Below are positions 50,736-58,679 of a DNA stretch of 64,000 bases, in pieces (position 1 is the stretch's first letter; each line of letters begins with the position of its first letter). Under the pieces are notes generated by a model, which was not told the DNA's origin, searched no databases, and was given only the letters and a program-made list of their open reading frames with translations. Both the position numbers and the translations under genes were made by a program. This stretch comes from Trichomonas vaginalis G3 (taxonomy: Eukaryota; Parabasalia; Trichomonadida; Trichomonadidae), in the NCBI RefSeq assembly GCF_026262505.1, contig NC_067208.1, positions 1,736,001 through 1,800,000 of the forward strand, given 5' to 3'.

Positions 50736-52653
50736 ATGATTAAACAACAGCAACCACAGACCATTACATACGCCATATATGCATATAATTCAAAGACGGC
50801 AGAACAAACGCAAATGTTGAAATATGGAGATTTGGAGATAGTATTGAAAAATGACCATTTCGAATTCGTTTGCAAAGGTGGTGCAGTGATATCAAATATA
50901 AAAGAAATTTTATTTATGAATTCAAAAATTAAAGGAATAACGGATGATATAACATCAATTCCACCAGAAGAACAAAGATATTACGCATTAAATGCATTTC
51001 CTAAAGTTTTGAAGATTGGAAGATTTAATTTAAATGAGGAATTCATAGAAGGTTTCCTAAATGACATAATGAAGAAAGCAGATAAGGAATACGTTCATAC
51101 TGAGTTCGCATATGTGGCAAGTGTGTTAGTGAAGAAGGCATATAAGGAATATGTGGATGAAAAAGATAATGAAATTATAAAAAGGGTTGAATGGTACCAT
51201 GAACGGACATCGAAGATTTTAGAAGGTAAAGCCAATACAGGGTGGGTTTCAGGATGTTTAGACCTTAAAGCGGATAAAACTTATGTTAACGATGAGTTAA
51301 ATAAGAAGGCAGATAAAACATATGTTAACGATGAGTTAAATAAGAAGTCAGATAAGGAATATGTTAACGATGAGTTAAATAAGAAAGCAGATAAGGAATA
51401 TGTTAACGATGAGTTAGGGAAGAAGGCAGATAAAACATATGTTAACGATGAGTTAAATAAGAAGGTAGATAAGGAATATGTTAACGATGAGTTAGCAAAG
51501 AAAGCAGATAAGGAATACGTTAACGATGAGTTAAATAAGAAGTCAGATAAAACATATGTTAACGATGAGTTAGCAAAGAAAGCAGATAAGGAATATGTTA
51601 ACGATGAGTTAGCAAAGAAAGCAGATATATCATTTGTTAACGAAATATACCAAAGTTTAGTTGGAACAAAAAATATTGAAACTATTGTTGGTGACTTTTC
51701 TGTCAATGAAGAAAATAAATATTTTAGATGGCAGTTTGTACAGTCCTTAAGAAATGGTATACGGTATAAACTCATTCCGAAAAATAACAATGAAATGTAT
51801 GTAAGTTATAAAAAGAACGATGGTACACAAGTTAAAGTTCCATTAGACAACAACTGCTACTTAAACTTATATGGAGACGAACAAAAGAAATATTTAAGAG
51901 TTTATGAAATGGTAGATATGACATTGTCTAACGTAGCTCCAGCACCATACTATTATGACTATGGTGTTGACGCACGTGTAGACCCAAAAAAGCAAACATT
52001 ATATTTAGAATATTATAGATATAAAAGATATAATGCAATAGAAAAAACGAGAATGGTATACTATTATGAAGATGACAGAAATAAATATTATAGTCAAGAT
52101 TTTACCTACCCTGAAAACATAAGATTATATTATAAAAAATATTCTGACACAAACCAGAAGAAACCTGAAATAGTTACACTATATTTTAAGTTCAAAAGAG
52201 ACAATCCTATAATATCTCATATGTTTGATTTAATGAACCCAGTAGGTTCTATTTATACATCTATGGATGCAAGAGGTCCTCAAGTAATGTTTGGTGTTGG
52301 TGCATGGGAACAAATAGTTGACAGGTTTTTGTATTGTGCAAACTCTTCAAAGGAAACAGGGGGAAGTAAAACGATTACAGGTGAAAATTTACCTGCACAC
52401 AGTCACTACATATTTAAGCACATCTCAAGCGGGTTGGCATAAGCATAGATATTGGGATTGGTCAGGAATGACAAAAGGTAAAGGATATGATGTTAAAGAC
52501 AACGTTAAGTTTGCTATAGATTGTTACTGGAGTAACACTGAGGGAGGAGGAAACCATACACATTTCGTTTCAGGATATACGCAAACAACGGGACAAAGTA
52601 AAGAATACATGCCACCTTACATGACAGTTTACGCATGGTATAGAGTTCAATGA
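50736..52653 (+). pseudogene. Phage-like fibre gene with KADK repeats, frameshifted near 52,410
   Basis: The N-terminal anchor (YAIYAYNSKTAEQTQMLKYG) resembles the E1 fibre start. Then come nine copies of a 13-residue unit (KADKTYVNDELNK and variants), a beta-rich shaft, and a tip (MNPVGSIYTSMDARGPQ, VGAWEQIVDRFLYCAN, GGNHTHFVSGY) like the E1 tip. The frame breaks in the tip near 52,400-52,420 and continues in another frame to 52653. From about 51,640 the codon choice looks more like E1, suggesting a swapped tip. Confidence 0.8.
51267..51641 (+). repeat. 39-bp coding repeat, nine copies
   Basis: Each unit encodes (K)(A/S/V)DK(T/E)YVNDEL(N/A/G)K. TATGTTAACGATGAGTTA is almost invariant. The repeat would form a trimeric coiled stalk, and copy number could change by slippage. 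Confidence 0.9.
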
Positions 52654-52793
52654 ATGAACTAAATATATTTTATGTCTGTAATTAATTTTTTTTCAGTGTC
52701 ACTACGTCACCAGGTTAAATTAACTTCTTTTAAAAATGATGACAACATGACATTTACGAAAGGAGGAAGGCAAAAATATAATTTAGGGTAGAA

Positions 52794-52807
52794 GGTGAGA
52801 TCTCACC
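52794..52807. terminator. Perfect palindrome GGTGAGATCTCACC
   Basis: It lies between the fibre and KilA-N 3' ends. Relative to GGTTAGATCTAACC both arms have changed together (T to G and A to C), keeping the symmetry. Confidence 0.5.
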
Positions 52808-52861
52808 TCATTCTCTCTTCGTTAATGTTGTTGTGACTTCTTCATTAATGTTGTTGTGACT

Positions 52862-53704
52862 TCATTCTTCCTCTTTGAAGTTATCGAAATATTCTGTTAT
52901 TTTTTCCTTCAGTAATGGCAAATCTTCTTTGAATGTAAGTATTGTGCAACCTTTAATATCATAGTGTGTTTGAGGTAAAGTATCTTGAACTATTTGTTTA
53001 ACTTGTTCATTTGGGGTCATTGAAATCGGTAAGTTTTCACGATAGAACCAGTTTCTGTCAGATTTGTAAATCTTAGCTAAGTCGTAAAAGCTTTTGTTGT
53101 TTCTTCTGACTAAATGCAACATAACCATATCTCTATCTTCTTCTTTCTCCATCTCTTCAGCGTAAATCATATACTTATAGTTCTTTTCCTTTCCTTTTGG
53201 TACCGAACGTGGTATTCTTTTCTGTATGTTTTTGTCTTTTGCTTCAATGACTTCATCTTTTGCATGAAGTTTCTTTTCCATCTCTTCACGTTCTTGTCTA
53301 TGAATTTCATCTAACATCATGAAAATATAACAAGCATAGCGAGGTGAAGCCCACATTGCAACAGCATTTACAAGAAGTCTATGAACATAATATCCTTTCA
53401 AACCAGGAGCCAAATTCTTGCGATTTTCGTACGGAATCTCTACCCTCGGTTTTCCGAGGGAAGCAAACATATGAGGAAATTCTTCTAAAAGTTCTTTTGT
53501 CTGTTGGTTTTCAAACCAATGGTATGCTTGCTTTGTAGAACGAAGAGCATTCAAAATACTTTGCATTTGGTACATGTCATCTTTGACCGAACGAATGAGA
53601 CGGAGTTGTTTGTTAAACTGTATGTACTCGTATTCTTCATTTATAGCTTCATGAACGATAACTGTTGTTGTGTTCTCTGTTGTTGTGTTCTCTGTTGTTG
53701 ACAT
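52862..53704 (-). CDS. KilA-N domain protein with DUF3627-like C-terminus (280 aa)
   Basis: About 90% identical to the E1 protein at 17515, with a duplicated TTENT block at the N-terminus. The KilA-N core (GYYVHRLLVNAVAMWASPRY) and the C-terminal domain (RNNKSFYDLAKIYKSDRNWF) are intact. Flanking non-coding DNA also matches E1, which is not true for other gene pairs. I start it at the ATG at 53704; the upstream TTG is less likely. It is probably a DNA-binding regulator. Confidence 0.8.
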   Translation of the reverse strand: MSTTENTTTENTTTVIVHEAINEEYEYIQFNKQLRLIRSVKDDMYQMQSILNALRSTKQAYHWFENQQTKELLEEFPHMFASLGKPRVEIPYENRKNLAPGLKGYYVHRLLVNAVAMWASPRYACYIFMMLDEIHRQEREEMEKKLHAKDEVIEAKDKNIQKRIPRSVPKGKEKNYKYMIYAEEMEKEEDRDMVMLHLVRRNNKSFYDLAKIYKSDRNWFYRENLPISMTPNEQVKQIVQDTLPQTHYDIKGCTILTFKEDLPLLKEKITEYFDNFKEEE

Positions 53705-53790
53705 ATCTGTCTTTATATACAAAATAAAAAAAATAAATAAAATAAAACTAACTTTATTTTTTCTATCTTAAGGAAATTCATGATTTTTGT
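53705..53790. promoter_or_regulatory. Promoter block of the KilA-N gene, repeated at 55026-55107
   Basis: An A/T-rich stretch with AATAAAATAAAACTAA and TTCTATCTTAAGGAAATT occurs here and upstream of the broken gene at 54062-55025. It resembles the 17,450-17,514 leader in E1. Confidence 0.5.
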
Positions 53791-53811
53791 TGCTGAATTC
53801 AATAAAAATAA

Positions 53812-54045
53812 TGTTTAGGGTAGAAGGTTAGATCTAACCTCTTTTCTAACCTCTTTTCTAACCTCTTTTCTAACCTCATGAATTTTCATGAATTTTCATG
53901 AATTTTCATGAATTTTCATGAATTTTCATGATTTCTTCGTAAATGTTTTGTCAAAACTCTTCGTTAATGAGCGTAAATGACCCAAAAAATAATGTTGGGT
54001 AGAAAGGTTAGATCTAACCTCTTTTCTAACCTCTTTTCTACCCCA
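53812..54045. repeat. AGATCT palindromes and ATGAATTTTC repeats
   Basis: GGTTAGATCTAACC at 53826-53839 and 54006-54019, each followed by TCTTTTCTAACC units. Between them ATGAATTTTC is repeated five times (about 53878-53927). The block is an inverted relative of the tandem repeats at 55095-55520. Confidence 0.8.
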
Positions 54046-54061
54046 GTTTTTTATAAGCGTT

Positions 54062-55025
54062 TTACATGGTAAACGTTATGAATTCGTGAGACTTTAAACA
54101 GTTCGTAGCTTCTATTTCTTCGCTGAGGATATCAAATGTTTTAACGATACCGAAAGTTTCTTTATACTTCTCTCTGACATCAGATAGAAGGAAATCGTCA
54201 ACTGTTGGATAGTTTTTGTTCAGAAATTCTAACATGTTCATTTTATTTTCTGCTGGTTTCTCTACTTCTTTCTTTAAGTCAGCATAGTCGTTTCGCATAC
54301 GTTCTATCTCTTTGACGGAGTAGTTATATTTCCTAATTGCTGCTTTACATTTGAACATTGTGGGTTCATTTTTGCGTTATATTCTGAAACCTTACCTGCT
54401 AAAACAACTAAGGCGTCAATGGTTTTCTTTAACTCAAAAGCTGTTGGTTTTATTTGTTCGTTCCATATTTTACCCCCTTCTATCTTTATCTCTTATCTGC
54501 CATACACATTTTGCAGCTAATGAAACAATGTTGTCGTATGTCTTAAATTCTTCAGATTTTATATATGTCAGAGATGTTCTTATATACCATATCGCAATCT
54601 TTGTTCATAACTTTATGGTTGCAATGAAACCAAGGAATTCATAATTTACCTTTCGTATGAACTTCTTTATTTCTACTGAGTCAGTTGGTTTCACTTCAAT
54701 TTCGTCGAATTCAGGATAGTTAGTTAGTTTTGTTGTTGGATTTCAGGTAGTTTAGGCAAATGGTCAATAAATGTCCTGCATTTTCATAAGATATTCTTCA
54801 TTTTGTTTCATCTTTCGCACTACAGTCTAAATTACTTGTTAACAGTTCTTGCTTTATCTTCTGGATTTTTGTTTCAAAAGTATATGAAGAAGGAATGAAG
54901 TTTTTCATCTCTACTAACATTGACGTAGGATTCATAACTAACGAGTTTGGTGCTGTACAGTTGTGGACAAGTCCCACGTTCGTGGCTTGAATTGTTGTTG
55001 TCGATTGTTGTTGTTGCTGATTGTT
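54062..55025 (-). pseudogene. Decayed gene of unknown family next to KilA-N
   Basis: An ATG at 55025 follows the same promoter block as the KilA-N gene, but the frame breaks within 30 codons. Open fragments in other frames follow (for example SLVMNPTSMLVEMKNFIPSS). The last open part (54358-54062, 98 residues) holds coiled coil (IERMRNDYADLKKEVEKP) and LNKNYPTVDDFLLSDVREKY. Several frameshifts are needed, so this is a real pseudogene, not one indel. It may have been a paralogue of the KilA-N regulators, but no KilA-N motif remains. Confidence 0.55.
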
Positions 55026-55094
55026 GACATTTCTGTTCTTACATACAAAATATAAAAAAATATAATAAAATAAAACTAATTTTATTTATTCTAT

Positions 55095-55549
55095 CTTAAG
55101 GAAATTTACGAAGAAATCATGAAAATTCATGAAAATTCATGAAAATTCATGAAAATTCATGAGGTTAGAAAAGAGGTTAGAAAAGAGGTTAGATCTAACC
55201 TTCTACCCTAAACATTATTTTTGGGTCATTTACGCTCATTACGAGAAGTCTTAAGGAAATTTACGAAGAAATCATGAAAATTCATGAAAATTCATGAGGT
55301 TAGAAAAGAGGTTAGAAAAGAGGTTAGATCTAACCTTCTACCCTAAACATTATTTTTGGGTCATTTACGCTCATTACGAAGAAGTCTTAAGGAAATTTAC
55401 GAAGAAATCATGAAAATTCATGAAAATTCATGAGGTTAGAAAAGAGGTTAGAAAAGAGGTTAGATCTAACCTTCTACCCTAAACATTATTTTTGGGTCAT
55501 TTACGCTCATTACAAGAAGTCTTAAGGAAATTTACGAAGAAATCATGAA
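55095..55549. repeat. 135-155 bp tandem repeats with AGATCT palindrome
   Basis: Units start at CTTAAGG at 55095, 55250, 55386 and (partial) 55521. Each has ATGAAAATTC copies, GGTTAGAAAAGA copies, the palindrome GGTTAGATCTAACC (55187, 55322, 55458) and TTCTACCCTAAACATT, then GGGTCATTTACGCTCATTAC. The first unit has two extra 10-bp ATGAAAATTC copies. Confidence 0.9.
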
Positions 55550-55604
55550 AGTCCTGAGCTCCAAAAGAGCGAACGGCATAATTCAAATTTTTATTTTAGT
55601 ATAA

Positions 55605-55703
55605 ATGAAGATTCTACCATATGGTGTTATTGAAGAGATAAAGATGAAACCAATATTTGATCCAAAGTTAAAATTAATAGTTACTGACAAGACAACAACT
55701 TGA
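55605..55703 (+). CDS. Putative microprotein (32 aa)
   Basis: ATG after TTTTTATTTTAGTATAA, the same leader type as long E2 genes. The product is basic and soluble (IEEIKMKPIFDPKLKLIV). Evidence is the leader and open frame only. Confidence 0.3.
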   Translation: MKILPYGVIEEIKMKPIFDPKLKLIVTDKTTT

Positions 55704-55813
55704 AAAGTTGCTGAAACCAAACAGGATGAGAAAATGAGAAAGAAAAAAATTTAAATTATGCAATTATTTTTATCATAAATGACCAAATTAATTAAGCCAA
55801 CTATTTCTAATTA

Positions 55814-55960
55814 ATGATACCAATGAAATCATTTCATGGAGTACTTATCCCAGGTTCTTCACAATTAGCCGGGGCAGGTGTTGTGACTCAAGGTGGAACA
55901 TTAGCGAATCCATTCAAATTATTAACTAAAGATGAACTTAATAAAATGATGATAAAATAA
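55814..55960 (+). CDS. Putative microprotein (48 aa)
   Basis: MIPMKSFHGVLIPGSSQLAG, then a Gly/Thr-rich part, ending KDELNKMMIK. The T-rich leader TTTTTATCATAAATG lies just upstream but serves an 11-codon frame. No family is recognised; it may be a fragment. Confidence 0.3.
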   Translation: MIPMKSFHGVLIPGSSQLAGAGVVTQGGTLANPFKLLTKDELNKMMIK

Positions 55961-56027
55961 CTGATAACAAAATTTTATTTCAGTGCTACCATAAAAACAG
56001 GTGAAATCTCACCTCTTCACCTAAAAA

Positions 56028-56056
56028 CATGGGCTTCGCCTTGCCGCTAGCGGCTT
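56028..56056. repeat. Micro-palindrome unit, exact inverse of 23181-23209
   Basis: It contains GCCGCTAGCGGC (56043-56054) preceded by CATGGGCTTCGCCTT. The 29 bp are identical in inverse orientation to the E1 copy, showing recent movement or exchange between elements. Confidence 0.88.
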
Positions 56057-56290
56057 ATTTTTGTTCAAAGCTTCCCACGAGAGAAAAGATTCCTCATTCG
56101 CTAAGGATTCCAAAAATGAAAAAATCATTGATTTCGGCTGAGAAAAAAACATCAAAAACCCTTCTTCCACGGGAACAAAGAAAATAAAGAAGAATAAGTA
56201 AATTTTTTATTTATTCCCGTGGAAGATAGAGCACTTTTATGACACTTTTTATTCACGACAAACAAGACAAACAAAGAAAATGAGAAAATA

Positions 56291-56364
56291 CGGCGCCGTC
56301 GCGGTTCGAACCACAGACCTTGACCCCTCCATAACACCACCTTAGACCACTGTGCTACGTAGCC
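56291..56364 (-). ncRNA. tRNA-like sequence with A and B boxes (probably decayed)
   Basis: On the minus strand TAGCACAGTGG (56357-56347) fits the pol III A box, and GGTTCGAACC (56312-56303) fits the B box/T-loop. The total length fits a tRNA. However, the acceptor, D and T stems do not pair well and no anticodon can be assigned. It is a tRNA relic or a tRNA-derived pol III element, not a confident tRNA gene. Confidence 0.45.
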
Positions 56365-56456
56365 TGTCGACATAAGATTTTATAAATTGCATATTTGACG
56401 TAAATTTATTTCCCAGTTATTCAAAAATAATTAATTATTGAATAACCTAAAAACAT

Positions 56457-56484
56457 GAGACTTTGTCTCCGGACTCTTTGAGTC
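56457..56484. repeat. Double-hairpin micro-palindrome
   Basis: GAGAC-TTT-GTCTC (56457-56469) is followed by GACTC-TTT-GAGTC (56472-56484). Both stems are perfect with TTT loops. It is intergenic. GGACTC-AAA-GAGTCC inside the polymerase gene (61516) is a close relative. Confidence 0.88.
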
Positions 56485-56530
56485 ACTTAACGATAAAATA
56501 ACTGATAACAAATTTTTATTTTTATCATAA

Positions 56531-56695
56531 ATGAATACCCCACAAGCTCAAAATTTACCACGAATCATAACAAGGGAGGAAATGATAAAAATGATGCAAG
56601 AACATGTTAAAAATAACAAACCACTAAAATTGAGAAAATGTGGTTATGCAGTAATGATGGAAAGAGAGATGTTGTCGAAGAGGAATAAAAATTAA
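56531..56695 (+). CDS. Small basic protein (54 aa)
   Basis: ATG at 56531 after TTTTTATTTTTATCATAA. The product is charged, with ITREEMIKMMQEHVKNNKPL and a Lys/Arg-rich end. The stop overlaps the end of the convergent 90-aa gene by 4 bp, the spacing used by other E2 genes. A direct repeat (ATAAAATAACTGATAACAAA) precedes it and also lies at about 55,952. No family is recognised. Confidence 0.45.
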   Translation: MNTPQAQNLPRIITREEMIKMMQEHVKNNKPLKLRKCGYAVMMEREMLSKRNKN

Positions 56696-56964
56696 ATTTG
56701 GATTGAGTTTAAAAATTCATCTTTATTAAATTCATCTCTTCCAATCAATTTATTTATTCTATTAAATTCTTTTATTTTTGCTTCACCCAGTTTAAGGATT
56801 GAACGATAAGTTTCTAATTTTTCGATTATTTCTTTCCTCTCTTTATCGTTTTCAGCCCCACTGCATTGCGGCTTCTTTTTGTAATAGCATATTTTTGATT
56901 TAATTCTGTTTAGTTTCTTTTTATATTCATCGTCTGGACTCTTGGCTGCTTCGTTGTCACTCAT
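56692..56964 (-). CDS. Small coiled-coil protein (90 aa)
   Basis: Lys/Glu-rich helices (KKKLNRIKSKICYYKKK, then ERKEIIEKLETYRSILKLGE) are split by a segment encoded by a degenerate micro-palindrome (KPQCSGAEN). It lies downstream of the integrase on the same strand, 20 bp away. No family is recognised. Confidence 0.5.
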   Translation of the reverse strand: MSDNEAAKSPDDEYKKKLNRIKSKICYYKKKPQCSGAENDKERKEIIEKLETYRSILKLGEAKIKEFNRINKLIGRDEFNKDEFLNSIQI

Positions 56965-56984
56965 TTCTTACGAAATAAAAAAAA

Positions 56985-58562
56985 TTAAATATTATTTAAA
57001 TATAATGGAGTAATAAAATAAATCGGAATTTCTATTAATTTATCACCAACTTCAACTAATGCATTACCGTTAATATATCTAACAAATTCGGCTATTGTGT
57101 CAAATCTTCGTCTTCTTTTTGTCATTAATTTATCAGTTTTTCCATAATCGAGATGAATCAAAACTTTATCCCCTTGTTTAAAATTCATGAGCCCCGAATT
57201 AATTTGTTCATGTTTAACATCATTCAACCTTTCCATTTGCTTTCTAATATATTCCCATTCTTTTGAAATATCATTTTTCATTTCCACTGGTTTCATGTTT
57301 ATTGTTCTATGCCATGTATTATTGTAATAATATACTAACTGTTGTATGATGGAGTCATGATTTCCATCCCAGTATATCTGACCGTTAACCCCCAACGCAT
57401 CTCTAAGAGTTCTCATTACCGCATCAACTATTTTATTATGAAACGTATATGGAGAAGATGAGAAGTAAAAATTAATTTGTGGGAAATAATGAGCCATAGC
57501 TGCCTGAAATCCTTTATCACCATCACCCCTGATATTATCTACTCTTTCATGATCTAGTAAGTATTGAATAGCTCTTCTTGTTTCCTGTTCTGTTTTCCCT
57601 TTCACTGGAATGCAATATAAATATCTAGTGTTAATGTTAATGGCAAATAAATAAGTAATGTTTCCTTTTGAATATTCCAGATGATCGATTTCGTATGAAT
57701 ATGGATATGGTGCAAATGAAGGGCGACTAAATTTTTCCTTTAACGGTTGAATTTTTGGGTCAATTGGTTTATTTAATATCTTGAAATCCTTTTTAAAATC
57801 TTTTTGCTTCTTTAATGTTTGAAATGGATATAATAAAGTGAATGATGAAGGATTAACTGAAGGGGGAGGAGGTACTGTCGTTGGAGGTTTTGGTGTTGTA
57901 AGTGGTTTAATTTTATCCGCTTTGATTTTGGATGATGAAGTTTTGGATTTGACACCCACTTTCATTAATTCTGGATGTATTCTATTCATTTGTTTTAAAT
58001 ATGCTGTATATAAAGGTTTGATATACTTTCCCGCTTCGAGTTTATGTTGAAGGATGAATTCCAAAAGTTGATCTTCATTTAAAAGTCGGGCTGAATATGG
58101 TTTAACTAATGAATCATAAATTAAAGCTTGTGCATCATTTATGGTCTGAAGGACCTGGGCGTTTTGCACCTTTAGCTGTTGAACATTTGCTACTTTCTCT
58201 TTTGGTGTTGTTTTCGGCTTTTTCTTCTTTGGCTTTTGCGGCTCAGGATTATATAATTTATATAATTCATCAATATCTTCTTCTGTTAATACTTTATTTT
58301 TGAAATCTTTCAACTGTTTAAGTTGTGGTTTAGATTTTCCCTTTGTATATTTATTATTTTTAATTTTGTCTTTAATTTTAGAAATTATTTTATCATGATA
58401 TTTCAAAATTTCATTTTTATAATATGGATAATAATAATCCATATCATCACCCGTTATATTGTTATTATGTTTTTGGAGATATGCTTTTAAATCGTAATAA
58501 TCAAGAAAATTTTGATTAAATACTAAATCATCAATTAAAATTTCTAAATCTACATTATCCAT
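56985..58562 (-). CDS. Maverick integrase (retrovirus-like), 525 aa
   Basis: The N-terminal ~270 residues are Lys/Pro-rich helices and linkers. The rve core follows: first Asp in YSYEIDHLEY, second in NIRGDGDKGF, and the third acidic position as Asp in HNKIVDAVMRTLRD (32 residues between). An SH3-like C-terminal domain (FKQGDKVLIHLDYGK) follows; no chromodomain is seen. It would insert the element. The frame is intact. It is highly diverged from the E1 integrase, sharing mainly the RTLRD helix. Confidence 0.82.
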   Translation of the reverse strand: MDNVDLEILIDDLVFNQNFLDYYDLKAYLQKHNNNITGDDMDYYYPYYKNEILKYHDKIISKIKDKIKNNKYTKGKSKPQLKQLKDFKNKVLTEEDIDELYKLYNPEPQKPKKKKPKTTPKEKVANVQQLKVQNAQVLQTINDAQALIYDSLVKPYSARLLNEDQLLEFILQHKLEAGKYIKPLYTAYLKQMNRIHPELMKVGVKSKTSSSKIKADKIKPLTTPKPPTTVPPPPSVNPSSFTLLYPFQTLKKQKDFKKDFKILNKPIDPKIQPLKEKFSRPSFAPYPYSYEIDHLEYSKGNITYLFAININTRYLYCIPVKGKTEQETRRAIQYLLDHERVDNIRGDGDKGFQAAMAHYFPQINFYFSSSPYTFHNKIVDAVMRTLRDALGVNGQIYWDGNHDSIIQQLVYYYNNTWHRTINMKPVEMKNDISKEWEYIRKQMERLNDVKHEQINSGLMNFKQGDKVLIHLDYGKTDKLMTKRRRRFDTIAEFVRYINGNALVEVGDKLIEIPIYFITPLYLNNI

Positions 58563-58586
58563 TTATATAAAAATAAAATAAATGTT

Positions 58587-58679
58587 TTAAGGGTGCCCAC
58601 CTCTTTGAATCATAGTATCAAAACCATTATTTACATATTGAATCACATCATTAACGGTTCCTTTTGTCTCTTCTGTGGT
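58587..58679 (-). pseudogene. Tiny gene remnant lacking its ATG
   Basis: A 30-codon frame (TTEETKGTVNDVIQYVNNGF and on) follows a leader TTTTTAATAAAAT. The next base would have to be G to give the usual ATAAAATG start. One lost base would explain it. Evidence is weak. Confidence 0.25.

Noticed and set aside
51281-51790. Minus-strand 169-codon frame with repeated SNSSLTY units
   Set aside because: It is the mirror of the 39-bp KADK repeat; repetition keeps both strands open.
56152-56373. 73-codon frame on the minus strand
   Set aside because: It reads through the tRNA-like sequence; the VAQW...FEPRR pattern is the usual artefact of translating a tRNA.
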